NCBI RefSeq assembly: GCF_052180215.1
Contig: NZ_CP197471.1
Span: forward strand, 158,001-222,000
Origin: Pseudoneobacillus sp052180215
GTDB taxonomy: Bacteria > Bacillota > Bacilli > Bacillales > Cytobacillaceae
Direction of reading: 5' to 3'
Length of the DNA: 64,000 nucleotides
This document shows positions 26,011-34,663 of this stretch, in pieces. Position numbers and translations under genes: made by a program. Under the pieces are notes generated by a model, which made no database searches, had not been told where the DNA came from, and saw only the letters and a program-made list of their open reading frames with translations. How positions within the stretch are numbered: position 1 is the first letter of the stretch; each line of letters opens with the position of its first letter.

Positions 26011-27028
26011 TTGAGATCACTTCCTTCTTTTTAGAGTTTGCCGGTTTCACAAATGGCATTAACTCACGAAGCTCTCTTCCTACTACTTCAATTGGATGTT
26101 TATTTTCTTTATGATTAATGGCATTAAATTGAGGACGATTAACTTGATTTTCAAGAATCCAGCCTTTAGCAAAGACACCAGTTTGAATATCGTGTAATAC
26201 TTCTTTCATTCGAGACTTTGTCTCTTCATTCACAACACGTGGTCCTGAAACAAAGTCACCCCACTGGGCCGTATCAGAGATAGAGTAGCGCATATTTTCA
26301 AGTCCGCCTTCGTACATAAGGTCAACGATTAGCTTTAGCTCATGTAAACATTCGAAGTAGGCGACTTCAGGTTGATAACCAGCTTCGGTTAATGTTTCAA
26401 ATCCTGCTTTTACGAGGCTAGTAAGTCCACCGCATAAAACCGCTTGTTCTCCAAATAGATCCGTTTCGGTTTCTTCCTGGAAAGTAGTTTCTAATACGCC
26501 AGCACGGGCAGCCCCAATAGCTTTGGCATAGGCAAGAGCGACTTGCTTTGCCTGACCTGAATAATCTTGATGGACAGCATAGAGGGCTGGTACTCCGGCT
26601 CCCTCTTGGTAGGTACGGCGGACAAGATGTCCTGGCCCCTTAGGAGCTACAAGGAATACATCAACATTTGGTGGAGGAACTACTTGGTTAAAATGAATAT
26701 TAAAGCCATGAGCAAAAACGAGTGCGGCTCCCGATTGAAGATTTGGTTTAATTTCTTCTTCGTATACTTTTGGTTGTTTTTCATCTGGAAGGAGAACCAT
26801 AATAACATCGGCTTGAGCTACTGCCTCTGCAACGCTGCGTACCTCAACACCATCTTCTACCGCTTTATCCCAAGACTTACCTTTACGTAAACCCACGACT
26901 ACATCATAACCACTATCTTTTAGGTTTAAAGTATGTGCATGACCTTGAGACCCATAGCCAATTACCGCAACTTTTTTCGATTTTAATACCTCTTCAAAAA
27001 TATCTTGATTATAAAGCACTTTTGCCAT
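25997..27028 (-). CDS. ilvC: Ketol-acid reductoisomerase, class I
   Basis: Rearranges and reduces acetolactate or acetohydroxybutyrate in valine and isoleucine synthesis; uses Mg2+ and NAD(P)H. 343 residues, the short class I form. Rossmann fingerprint VIGYGSQGHAHTLNL, cofactor loop GLRKGKSWDKA, the KGPGHLVRRTYQEGAGVP active-site segment, and FQEETETDLFGEQ with the acidic metal ligands. AAAGGATG precedes the ATG; 43 bp after ilvN. Its 3' end overlaps leuA. Confidence 0.97.
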   Translation of the reverse strand: MAKVLYNQDIFEEVLKSKKVAVIGYGSQGHAHTLNLKDSGYDVVVGLRKGKSWDKAVEDGVEVRSVAEAVAQADVIMVLLPDEKQPKVYEEEIKPNLQSGAALVFAHGFNIHFNQVVPPPNVDVFLVAPKGPGHLVRRTYQEGAGVPALYAVHQDYSGQAKQVALAYAKAIGAARAGVLETTFQEETETDLFGEQAVLCGGLTSLVKAGFETLTEAGYQPEVAYFECLHELKLIVDLMYEGGLENMRYSISDTAQWGDFVSGPRVVNEETKSRMKEVLHDIQTGVFAKGWILENQVNRPQFNAINHKENKHPIEVVGRELRELMPFVKPANSKKKEVISSGTH

Positions 27029-27071
27029 GATTATTCATCCTTTCAGAATGGGTTTTGGTTTATGAAACTTC

Positions 27072-27593
27072 TTATCGTAATAGTGAATAAGAAGGTAGTT
27101 CCGAAACTTGTGGTTGGTTTCCTCTTAAGAAGGCTGTTACGCCTGTTCTAGCTAATTCTTTGATTCCGTATGGTCTTAACAGTTCAATTAATGCTTCAAC
27201 CTTCTCAGGTTTACCAGTTACTTGAACAGCAAGACTATCTTTACTTACATCAATGACTGTAGCGCGGAAAGGCTCAATAATTTCTTTAATTTCACTGCGA
27301 AGTTGCCCGCTGCTGCCTACTTTAATTAAGGCTAATTCTCGAGAGACAATTGCTTTATCTGTGATATCAGAAACTTTTAATACATCTATTTGTTTATTTA
27401 GTTGCTTCGTAAGCTGTTCAAGCTTTTGACTATCCTCAACCTCCACAACTAGTGTCATTTTAGAAATACCAGGAGTTTCCGTAGTACCTACTGAGATACT
27501 TTCAATATTGAATTGTCGTCTTTGGAGTAGTCCGGTAACACGATTGAGAACACCGCTTTTGTTTTGGACAGTTGCCGTTATAATTCGTTTCAT
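27072..27593 (-). CDS. ilvN: Acetolactate synthase small (regulatory) subunit
   Basis: Regulatory subunit of acetohydroxyacid synthase, 173 residues; gives valine feedback control and full activity to IlvB. The N-terminal ACT domain is clear (RIITATVQNKSGVLNRVTGLL, NIESISVGTTETPGISKMTLVV), followed by a C-terminal ACT-like domain. The ATG at 27593 overlaps the ilvB stop codon (ATGA), so translation is coupled. A longer frame back to 27674 only runs through the ilvB coding region and is rejected. In B. subtilis this gene is called ilvH. Confidence 0.95.
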   Translation of the reverse strand: MKRIITATVQNKSGVLNRVTGLLQRRQFNIESISVGTTETPGISKMTLVVEVEDSQKLEQLTKQLNKQIDVLKVSDITDKAIVSRELALIKVGSSGQLRSEIKEIIEPFRATVIDVSKDSLAVQVTGKPEKVEALIELLRPYGIKELARTGVTAFLRGNQPQVSELPSYSLLR

Positions 27594-29314
27594 GGTTTCA
27601 CTCCAATCATTTCGTGCAATCCCTTGCCAGGGGCGATCATCGGATAGACATTTTCGTTCGTAACCACTCGACAATCCATAACGACTGGTCCCTCGTAAGC
27701 AAGGACTTCAGGAAGGATACGTAATAATTCAGCTTGGTTATCAATTCTGAATCCCTTAATGGAATAGCTTTCTGCTAACTTAACAAAGTCTGGTTGAACA
27801 GGTAGGAGAGATTCAGAATAACGCTTATCGTAAAACTTTTCCTGCCATTGACGAACCATTCCTAGTGCACCGTTATTAACGATTAAAACCTTTACTGGTA
27901 AATTTCTTTCCTGAAGAACAGATAGTTCTTGAAGCGTCATTTGAAAGCCGCCATCCCCTACAATGGCAATAACGGTGCTAGTTGGTTCGGCTAATTGGGC
28001 ACCAATTGCGGCAGGGAAACCAAATCCCATTGTGCCAAGGCCTCCAGAAGTGACCCAACGATTTGGACTAGAAAAAGAGTAATATTGCGCTGCCCACATT
28101 TGGTGCTGCCCGACATCCGTTGTGATAATCGCATCACCATTAGAAGCTTGGTGCAGTGTTTCAATTAACCACTGTGGACAGAGCTCCTGCTCGTAATCGT
28201 TGTACCAAAGTGGGAACTGATGCTTGTTTTCTTTCAGTTTTCTGAGCCAATCACCATGTTGAGTTACATTAAAATCATATTTTAGTAGTTCCTTTAGAGC
28301 CTCTTTTGCATCAGATACAATGGGAATAGTAGTAGGAACGTTTTTACCAATTTCAGCTGGATCAATGTCAATGTGGGCAACTTTGGCATGTGGTGCAAAA
28401 TGCTTGAGATTACCAGTTAAGCGGTCGTCGAATCTAGCGCCGACATTGAGAAGTAAATCACATTCATATAAAGCCATATTGGCGGAATAGGTTCCGTGCA
28501 TACCTGCCATTCCAAGAGAAAACGGGTGGTCTCCTGGGAAGCTTCCTAGTCCTAAAAGTGTGGTTGTGACAGGGAATTTGTGTTTTTCGGCTAATTCTCT
28601 TAATTCGTTTGCTGCTTTTCCGTGAAGCACACCGGCACCTGCAAGAATCACAGGTTTCCTAGCCTTTGAAAGGGCATCTGCTAGTTTGCTTATTTGCAGG
28701 GGGTTGGGCTTTGTTGTTGGCTGATATCCTGGTAAGTGAAAATTCGTTTCAAATTCATCTTCATACACAGGATCAGCTGAAACATCTTTTGGAATATCAA
28801 TCACAACAGGCCCAGGTCTTCCAGTTGAAGCAATATGAAAGGCTTCTTTGATGATTCTAGGTAAGTCGTAAATGGTGCGAACTTGGTAATTATGCTTCGT
28901 AATAGGGGTAGTGATTCCAATTATGTCCGCCTCCTGAAAAGCATCAGTTCCAATAACACCACGAGCGACTTGGCCAGTAAAAATAACAAGTGGCAAAGAA
29001 TCCATCATGGCATCAGCAATTCCAGTAATGAGGTTTGTAGCCCCAGGACCTGAGGTTGCAATAACAACACCCGGCTTTCCAGTAATTCGCGCATAACCCT
29101 CGGCTGCATGAATAGAGCCTTGTTCATGCCGAAATAGTAAGTGCTTTAATTGATTACCTGCCCGATAGATGGCATCATAAATTGGTAAAACGGCACCCCC
29201 TGGATAACCAAATACAGTATCAACGCCCTCCGAGATTAAGGTCTCAATTAAGAGGTCTGCTCCTGTTTTAGGCTGTGCAACACTCTGAATGGCTGATTTC
29301 GCTTCAACTTTCAC
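27590..29314 (-). CDS. ilvB: Acetolactate synthase large (catalytic) subunit
   Basis: ThDP- and FAD-dependent acetohydroxyacid synthase, 574 residues. Joins pyruvate to pyruvate or 2-oxobutyrate. Catalytic Glu segment FRHEQGSIHAAEGYAR, TSGPGATN loop, and the ThDP motif from GDGGFQMTLQEL to the IVNN pair. GTG start at 29314 with GGGAGG upstream. First gene downstream of the T-box leader; stop codon overlaps ilvN start. Confidence 0.97.
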   Translation of the reverse strand: MKVEAKSAIQSVAQPKTGADLLIETLISEGVDTVFGYPGGAVLPIYDAIYRAGNQLKHLLFRHEQGSIHAAEGYARITGKPGVVIATSGPGATNLITGIADAMMDSLPLVIFTGQVARGVIGTDAFQEADIIGITTPITKHNYQVRTIYDLPRIIKEAFHIASTGRPGPVVIDIPKDVSADPVYEDEFETNFHLPGYQPTTKPNPLQISKLADALSKARKPVILAGAGVLHGKAANELRELAEKHKFPVTTTLLGLGSFPGDHPFSLGMAGMHGTYSANMALYECDLLLNVGARFDDRLTGNLKHFAPHAKVAHIDIDPAEIGKNVPTTIPIVSDAKEALKELLKYDFNVTQHGDWLRKLKENKHQFPLWYNDYEQELCPQWLIETLHQASNGDAIITTDVGQHQMWAAQYYSFSSPNRWVTSGGLGTMGFGFPAAIGAQLAEPTSTVIAIVGDGGFQMTLQELSVLQERNLPVKVLIVNNGALGMVRQWQEKFYDKRYSESLLPVQPDFVKLAESYSIKGFRIDNQAELLRILPEVLAYEGPVVMDCRVVTNENVYPMIAPGKGLHEMIGVKP

Positions 29315-29363
29315 GTTGTAATCCCTCCCGTTTTTTATAAAATGGTTTTAATAGGTAAATTTC

Positions 29364-29667
29364 TTAAAAAATAAAAAACCTTTTCGCCCTCGAATAAACT
29401 GCTAGTATGCAGAATAAACGGGGTGAAAAGGTTGTTTGCTTTCCACGGTACCACCCGGTTTTACAGTATTCTTACGAAAACTGCCTCATGAAGCCTATAC
29501 TTTAGCTTCTTTTTTAATAACGAGTGCTGGATACACCCGATTAAGCCTACTAAAAAGAATGGTTCAGCTTAATACTCAGGGAGGATGTCGGAATAAGTAG
29601 TATTACCGGCTTCCAGCAACCCGGCTCTCTGTAAATACTAGCTTCTTATTCCTTTATTCCCGTCAAT
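29364..29667 (-). promoter_or_regulatory. T-box leader between ilvD and ilvB
   Basis: On the minus strand: stem I with GGAATAAG pairing CTTATTCC and AGTATT pairing AATACT; a distal CCGG/CCGG stem with the AGAG bulge; specifier region GACATCCTCCC; the conserved T-box AACCGGGTGGTACCGTGG (plus 29442-29459); then a terminator formed by AACCTTTTCACCC (plus 29421-29433) with GGGCGAAAAGGTT (plus 29377-29389) and a T-run. The specifier is probably ATC (Ile, plus 29584-29586), with CTC (Leu, plus 29581-29583) directly after it. It controls read-through into ilvBNC-leuABCD according to tRNA charging. Confidence 0.93.
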
Positions 29668-29679
29668 GATTTTGCGATA

Positions 29680-31347
29680 TTAAAATTTCATGATTCCACC
29701 TGTATTGGCGGAGGTTACGAGTTTTGCATATTTGGCCAAGTAGCCTGTTTTGATTTTGGGTTCCGGTTTTTTCCAATCCTTACGTCTTTGATCCAAAACT
29801 TCCTCATCGACGAGGAGCTCAATAGAGCGTGCCTCTAAATCTATTAAAATAGCGTCTCCATTTTCAACGAAAGCAATCGGTCCACCTTCAGCAGCTTCAG
29901 GAGAGATATGGCCGATAGATATTCCGCGGCTTGCGCCTGAAAAACGACCATCGGTAATGAGGGCAACCTCTTTATCCAAACCTCTGCCGGCAATAGCTGA
30001 AGTAGGAGCAAGCATCTCAGGCATTCCAGGTCCGCCTTTTGGACCCTCGTAGCGAATGACCACCACCTGCCCTGATTTAACAGTTCCATTATCGATACCA
30101 GCTTGTGCCTCTTCCTGTGATTCGAAAACTATCGCTTCACCGACAAACGTTTTGATAGAGGGATCAACGGCACCGACTTTGATGACTCCGCCGTCTGGCG
30201 CTAAATTGCCAAACAGGATGGAAAGTCCACCAACAGGGCTATAAGGATTTTCTTTTCTTCGAATGACCTGATCGTTCGTAATCTCAGCATCCTGTACATT
30301 TTCCAAAATGGTCTTTCCGGTAATCGTCATTTGCTCTTTATGAATGAGTCCATCGATTTTACAAAGCTCATTGATGATGGCACTGACCCCGCCAGCAAGG
30401 TGAACGTCCTGCATGGAATAATCAGAAGCTGGGCTTATTTTGGATAAGTATGGAACTTTTTCAGCAATTCGATTTATTTCATGTAAGTCATATTCAATGC
30501 CAGCTTCGTGGGCGATGGCTAATGTATGTAGAACGGTATTTGTGGAGCCACCCATTGCCATATCAAGGGCAAACGCATTGTCAAAGGCTTCTTTTGTTAA
30601 AATATCTCGAGGACGAATATCCTTTTTTACTAGTTCAATTAAGTGTTTAGCTGCTTCCTTAATGAGCTCATAACGTTCTTCGGAAGTGGCAACAATCGTG
30701 CCATTACCTGGAATGGTCATACCAAGCATTTCCATCAAACAGTTCATCGAGTTTGCTGTAAACATTCCTGAACAGGATCCGCAAGTTGGGCATGCATGAG
30801 TTTCAATATCCAATAGTTCTTGTTGACTCATCGCTCCTTTGTTATAGGCTCCTACTCCTTCAAAAACGGATACGAGAGATAGTGGTTTACCTGTGGAAGA
30901 AACTCCTGCTTCCATCGGCCCTCCCGAAACAAAAACGGAAGGGACATTGGTTCTTGCGGCAGCCATCAGCATGCCGGGAGTAATTTTGTCACAGTTAGGG
31001 ATATAAAAAACGCCGTCAAACCAATGGGCATTGATCACTGTTTCAGCACTATCGGCAATGATTTCGCGGCTTGGAAGCGAATACCGCATACCAATATGCC
31101 CCATCGCAATTCCATCATCAACACCGATTGTGTTAAATTCAAAAGGAATACCGCCAGCTTCCCTGATTGCTTTTTTAACCATTTCTCCAAATTTATTGAG
31201 ATGCTTATGCCCAGGGATGATATCAATGTACGAGTTACACACCCCAATGAATGGCTTCTCTAAATCGCTCGTTTTGACCCCGGTTGCGTAGAGTAAACTG
31301 CGGTGGGGAGCACGGTCGATTCCTTTTTTAATCATGTCACTTCGCAT
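29680..31347 (-). CDS. ilvD: Dihydroxy-acid dehydratase
   Basis: Iron-sulfur enzyme that dehydrates dihydroxy acids to 2-oxo acids in valine and isoleucine synthesis. 555 residues, full length. Cluster cysteines: GVCNSYIDIIPGH, IPNCDKITPGML and the CPTCGSCSGMFTANSMNCL run; the C-terminal half has TDGRFSGASRG. AAGGAGGTTCAC precedes the ATG. It lies 10 bp after ilvE and is separated from ilvB by the T-box, so ilvE-ilvD escape the tRNA-dependent control that acts on the rest. Confidence 0.97.
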   Translation of the reverse strand: MRSDMIKKGIDRAPHRSLLYATGVKTSDLEKPFIGVCNSYIDIIPGHKHLNKFGEMVKKAIREAGGIPFEFNTIGVDDGIAMGHIGMRYSLPSREIIADSAETVINAHWFDGVFYIPNCDKITPGMLMAAARTNVPSVFVSGGPMEAGVSSTGKPLSLVSVFEGVGAYNKGAMSQQELLDIETHACPTCGSCSGMFTANSMNCLMEMLGMTIPGNGTIVATSEERYELIKEAAKHLIELVKKDIRPRDILTKEAFDNAFALDMAMGGSTNTVLHTLAIAHEAGIEYDLHEINRIAEKVPYLSKISPASDYSMQDVHLAGGVSAIINELCKIDGLIHKEQMTITGKTILENVQDAEITNDQVIRRKENPYSPVGGLSILFGNLAPDGGVIKVGAVDPSIKTFVGEAIVFESQEEAQAGIDNGTVKSGQVVVIRYEGPKGGPGMPEMLAPTSAIAGRGLDKEVALITDGRFSGASRGISIGHISPEAAEGGPIAFVENGDAILIDLEARSIELLVDEEVLDQRRKDWKKPEPKIKTGYLAKYAKLVTSANTGGIMKF

Positions 31348-31357
31348 GTGAACCTCC

Positions 31358-32266
31358 TTAACTTACAAATGCTTTATCTTTAACTTCCGGGTAACACTGA
31401 ACTCCGTCTCTCATGACTAAGTTTTTAAATTCGGCTAGTAAATGGTTGGTAATGGGACCAGGTTTTCCGTCCTTAATTTTTCTAGTATCCACCTCGATAA
31501 CGGCAACGACTTCAACGGCTGTTCCGGTGAGGAATACTTCATCGGCAATATAAACATCATGTCTAGTAAACGGTTTTTCTACTACTTCATATCCGTTTTC
31601 TCTAGCAAGATCGATAATGGCATTGCGTGTAATTCCCTCTAAAGCCCCTAAATAGACAGGAGGGGTGTAAATGACTCCGTTTTTAATGATAAAAATATTA
31701 TCTCCGGACCCTTCCGTTACGTAACCTTGGTCATTTAGCATCAGAGCCTCATCAACTCCAGCTTGCTTGGCTTCTAGTTTAACGAGAATATTATTTAAAT
31801 AATTTAGTGATTTAACTTGCGGACTTAAGACATCAGGTCGATTCCGTCGGGTTGCAACCGAGCCAACCTTTAAACCGCGTTCATATAATTCTTTTGGAAA
31901 AAGAGATAAGGATTCAGCAATGACTATCACTCTAGGCTCAGAACAAGAGGCTGGATCTAATCCAAGATTTCCAATTCCTCTAGAAACGACAACCCGGATA
32001 TAAGCACTGCTCAATTCATTTTTACGAACAGTATCAACGATGATTTGTGTTAGTTCTTCGATGGTGTAGGGGATCGTTAACATAATGGAGTGTGCGGATT
32101 CATAGAGCCTTTTTAAATGGGCTTCTAATCGAAAAACATTACCCGAATAAACCCGAATTCCTTCAAAAACGCCGTCTCCATAGAGGAATCCATGATCGTA
32201 AACGGAAACGACAGCCTCTTCCTTTTTTACAAATGCTCCGCTAAGAAAAATATACTGACTACTCAA
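31358..32266 (-). CDS. ilvE: Branched-chain amino acid aminotransferase
   Basis: PLP class IV aminotransferase for the last step to Ile, Leu and Val. 302 residues from TTG 32266. Marks: VSVYDHGFLYGDGVFEGIRVY, SPQVKSLNYLNNILVK with the PLP lysine, EGSGDNIFI and EVFLTGTAVEVVAV. The TTG is chosen because AAAGGAGTGAGG precedes it and because the protein then starts SSQYIFLSGAFVKKEE as in relatives; the ATG at 32287 overlaps the same region without its own site. First gene of the unit, with promoter at 32428-32456. Confidence 0.93.
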   Translation of the reverse strand: MSSQYIFLSGAFVKKEEAVVSVYDHGFLYGDGVFEGIRVYSGNVFRLEAHLKRLYESAHSIMLTIPYTIEELTQIIVDTVRKNELSSAYIRVVVSRGIGNLGLDPASCSEPRVIVIAESLSLFPKELYERGLKVGSVATRRNRPDVLSPQVKSLNYLNNILVKLEAKQAGVDEALMLNDQGYVTEGSGDNIFIIKNGVIYTPPVYLGALEGITRNAIIDLARENGYEVVEKPFTRHDVYIADEVFLTGTAVEVVAVIEVDTRKIKDGKPGPITNHLLAEFKNLVMRDGVQCYPEVKDKAFVS

Positions 32267-32406
32267 AAACCTCACTCCTTTATCCATTAGACGCTTTAAA
32301 CTGTTAAATTCGACCTATAAAAGAATAGCCTTATACCATATAAATCTTTTTTTTTTAAGAAGATATGGCCAAAGGCCGTAAGAAGAAAACTTGGCTGAAT
32401 TTATTA

Positions 32407-32421
32407 ATTTTTCTGATATTG
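32407..32421. promoter_or_regulatory. Weak CodY-box-like site at the ilvE start point
   Basis: ATTTTTCTGATATTG matches AATTTTCWGAAAATT at about 11 of 15 positions and overlaps the predicted transcription start. CodY control of ilv-leu is known in B. subtilis; here it is only suggested. Confidence 0.35.
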
Positions 32422-32427
32422 CCGTTA

Positions 32428-32456
32428 ATCATACAACCATTGAAAAAGAGGGTCAA
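32428..32456 (-). promoter_or_regulatory. Sigma-A promoter of the ilvE-ilvD-ilvBNC-leuABCD unit
   Basis: Minus strand TTGACC (plus 32451-32456), 17-bp spacer, TATGAT (plus 32428-32433). The predicted start point near 32421 gives a leader of about 155 nt before ilvE. Confidence 0.75.
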
Positions 32457-32502
32457 GAGCAAAAAAGTATAGAGTTCAGATAATTTAAAATAATCAAATA
32501 AA

Positions 32503-32518
32503 TTGGCAGCGTTTTCAT
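32503..32518. promoter_or_regulatory. Candidate cre site (CcpA)
   Basis: TTGGCAGCGTTTTCAT matches WTGNAANCGNWNNCAW with one mismatch. Its centre lies about 90 bp upstream of the predicted ilvE start point, close to the activating position known for the B. subtilis ilv-leu promoter. Confidence 0.6.
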
Positions 32519-32596
32519 TGTTGATATTAGAGGGACAACAAAAATAAAAAAAATAATTGTAAATTTTTATAAAACGCTTTCATCAGGATGATAAAA

Positions 32597-32622
32597 AAGA
32601 CCTCCATTTGGCAGGAGGTCTT
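32597..32622 (-). terminator. Terminator of the flippase gene
   Basis: 9-bp stem AAGACCTCC (32597-32605) with GGAGGTCTT (32614-32622), followed by a T-run on the minus strand. It overlaps the stop codon. Confidence 0.85.
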
Positions 32623-33949
32623 ACACATCTTTTAATGGTTCTAGTACAAAGACGGATACTCCAATCTTTTTGCAAATGGTCCAATAGTGAAGAAGAGTTA
32701 GAAGGATAGCCCCCATGTTCATCCCAATAATAATTCCGTCCATTTGCAGGGAATGTAGAGATCCTAAAATAAACATCAAGGAAAAGGAGACGGTTGAGGC
32801 CCATAATTGATGATAAAAGGCATCCTTGATAAGTCCTAGTCCGATTAAAAAGGCCTGTAAGGGAATCACAAAAAAATGAAATAAAAAATAGGGCCAAAGT
32901 AATTGTAAATAAAAGGTGGCTTCTTGAGAATCAAAAAAGAGCTTCGTTAATGATTCAGAGAAAAAGTAAAAGATCATCACCGCTGGTACCCCATAAAGGA
33001 AAGTGAACTGCATCACCTTTTTTAACAACGATTGAAGTAGAGATGAATCTTTTTGAGAATGTGCTTTGGAAACCGTTGGAATGAGCACAATCAATAAAGA
33101 ATGAGCAATAAAGGCAGGGAAAAATCCAATGGTTAAAGCAACACCTGCCAATAGACCAAATTGCTCTGTCGCCATGTCCACTGAAAGACCTGCTTTGATC
33201 AGTGCTGCTTTGATGAGAAAGGGTTGAACCGCATGTGTAAGAGCATGGAATATTCTTAATCCTGTTGTGGGAATCGAAACAGATACTAAGCTCTTTTGAA
33301 CAATTCTTTTATCGATTAGGCTAGAAGCCCTGCTATTTAAATATTTTAATTTGATTAGATACTCTAGTAATAAGTAACCGAAGACACCAATTTCACTGGC
33401 CACAATAGCGCATAGTGCCAAAAATATAGAAATGTCGGCTTTGAAATCGAGTAATTGAAATAACAAGACTAAAGCAAAGAGTTGAAGACCTCTTCTTAAA
33501 AAGTTGGCAACGGCAATTTTCCCCATTGCATGGGTTCCCATAAAGAAGCCCCTAGCTATAGAGGAAAAAGAAACAATAGGGACCATGATTAGTAAAAGCC
33601 ATCTAACAGAGGGATGATAAGCATCAAAAATAGGAACATGTGGTAAAACAATAAATACAACCGCCATAAAAATGCTTGTGAAAATAATCGCCATTTTCGT
33701 AACTTGGCTCAATATGTTCCTGTGATATTTCTCTTCTTTTTCCGCAATAAGCTTCGAAATAGAGATAGGTAATTCCATGCTTGCTAGTGTGACGATAAGA
33801 AAAATAGTAGGTAATATGGTCATATATAAACCTAATCCCTTTTCTCCTAATTCCTTAGCCAAGATTAGATTAATCAAGAATTCAATACATTCAGCAATCA
33901 ACGCTGTAGCAGCTAATAACAAAGTGGCTTTAAAAAATGTCTTCATCAT
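32621..33949 (-). CDS. MATE/MVF-type flippase, SpoVB/YkvU-like
   Basis: 442-residue membrane protein with about 12-14 hydrophobic segments, of the polysaccharide-flippase (MOP) superfamily. The N-terminal FFKATLLLAATALIAECIEFLINLILAKELGEKGLGLY and the following MELPISISKLIAEKEEKYHR resemble sporulation flippases SpoVB and YkvU; its length is closer to YkvU. It probably moves a lipid-linked glycan or peptidoglycan precursor during sporulation; the substrate is unknown. AAGGAGATAG precedes the ATG. Single-gene unit on the minus strand. Confidence 0.82.
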   Translation of the reverse strand: MMKTFFKATLLLAATALIAECIEFLINLILAKELGEKGLGLYMTILPTIFLIVTLASMELPISISKLIAEKEEKYHRNILSQVTKMAIIFTSIFMAVVFIVLPHVPIFDAYHPSVRWLLLIMVPIVSFSSIARGFFMGTHAMGKIAVANFLRRGLQLFALVLLFQLLDFKADISIFLALCAIVASEIGVFGYLLLEYLIKLKYLNSRASSLIDKRIVQKSLVSVSIPTTGLRIFHALTHAVQPFLIKAALIKAGLSVDMATEQFGLLAGVALTIGFFPAFIAHSLLIVLIPTVSKAHSQKDSSLLQSLLKKVMQFTFLYGVPAVMIFYFFSESLTKLFFDSQEATFYLQLLWPYFLFHFFVIPLQAFLIGLGLIKDAFYHQLWASTVSFSLMFILGSLHSLQMDGIIIGMNMGAILLTLLHYWTICKKIGVSVFVLEPLKDV

Positions 33950-34045
33950 CTATCTCCTTATGTAAAAAATCCATTTCTTTCTAAAATATGAGACAAGTTT
34001 AAAAAATATATGTTTAATAGGGATTTTCTTTCGAAAAACAAAATA

Positions 34046-34067
34046 CAGGCACCTTATAAGGTGCCTG
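34046..34067 (-). terminator. Palindromic terminator
   Basis: Inverted repeat CAGGCACCTT / AAGGTGCCTG (34046-34055 and 34058-34067) after the coiled-coil gene. T-rich on both sides, so it may work in both directions. Confidence 0.65.
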
Positions 34068-34074
34068 CCAATTT

Positions 34075-34455
34075 TTAAAATCCGCCTTCTGTTGCTGAAA
34101 ATGGGATTTGAAGTTTGTTTTCCACGGCGCGGAGTCTTTGGTTTAAACGCTGTAAGCGACGGGTTGTGCGCTCGTCATTTTGATTGAGTCTTTGGATTTC
34201 CTGATTCATTCGGCCCATTTCTTTGTTTAATCGATTGATCTCTTGATTGAGTCGATGGATTTCTTCATTTTGCCGTCTTAGTTCTCTTTTTTGTTGATCA
34301 TTTTCACGTTCTAATGCTGTTACCCTACGTTCAAGCTGTGGTGGCTGGCGGTATACGTCTTCTTGAACGGGTTGCAGATAAGGGTTATATCCGTACTCTA
34401 CATTTACATAAGGGCTCTGAGGAACATTGGGATTGTAATAACCAAATGGATTCAT
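34075..34455 (-). CDS. Coiled-coil protein, possibly spore-coat associated
   Basis: 126-residue protein. The N-terminal 45 residues are rich in Tyr, Pro and Asn (MNPFGYYNPNVPQSPYVN), as in several spore-coat proteins; the rest is a long coiled coil with a 7-residue pattern (EEIHRLNQEINRLNKEMGR and following). No signal peptide. ATG 34455 is used, with AAGGAG about 10 bases upstream; an adjacent TTG would give one more residue, while the frame further upstream has no site. Coat role is inferred from composition only. Ends at a hairpin terminator; divergent from ctaA. Confidence 0.65.
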   Translation of the reverse strand: MNPFGYYNPNVPQSPYVNVEYGYNPYLQPVQEDVYRQPPQLERRVTALERENDQQKRELRRQNEEIHRLNQEINRLNKEMGRMNQEIQRLNQNDERTTRRLQRLNQRLRAVENKLQIPFSATEGGF

Positions 34456-34578
34456 CAAGGCAATTCTCCTTTTTTCTAATCTTATTAAATCCCCTATAAC
34501 ATATGGAGAATAGGCGATAGCTGACACGGCAAATGCCTAGGCGTAATATTTAAAAATGGGTGTGAAATACAATTTAGG

Positions 34579-34609
34579 AAAGTTTTGTGATTCATATCAC
34601 CGAAACTTT
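34579..34609. promoter_or_regulatory. Long palindrome with FNR/CRP-like core upstream of ctaA
   Basis: Core TGTGATTCATATCACC (34586-34601) fits TGTGA-N6-TCACA with one mismatch, flanked by AAAGTTT (left) and AAACTTT (right). It lies 55-85 bases before ctaA in the divergent gap. Possibly an Fnr-type operator for an oxygen-related gene. Confidence 0.5.
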
Positions 34610-34663
34610 GTCCTGCATCCTTTACACTATTGGTAAATTTCAATACTTTAGGAGGTACAGAAT

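Larger units (their letters stand above)
32267..32620. other. Gap of about 350 bp upstream of ilvE
   Basis: Holds the ilvE leader, the promoter, the CodY-like and cre-like sites and, at 32597-32622, the terminator of the gene beyond. A GGCCTTTGGCC hairpin sits in the leader near 32368-32378. No T-box is present here, unlike upstream of ilvB. Confidence 0.6.

Noticed and set aside
27594..27674. 27 extra residues at the ilvN N-terminus
   Set aside because: They are the out-of-frame reading of the ilvB 3' end; the ATGA overlap start at 27593 gives the standard ACT-domain N-terminus.
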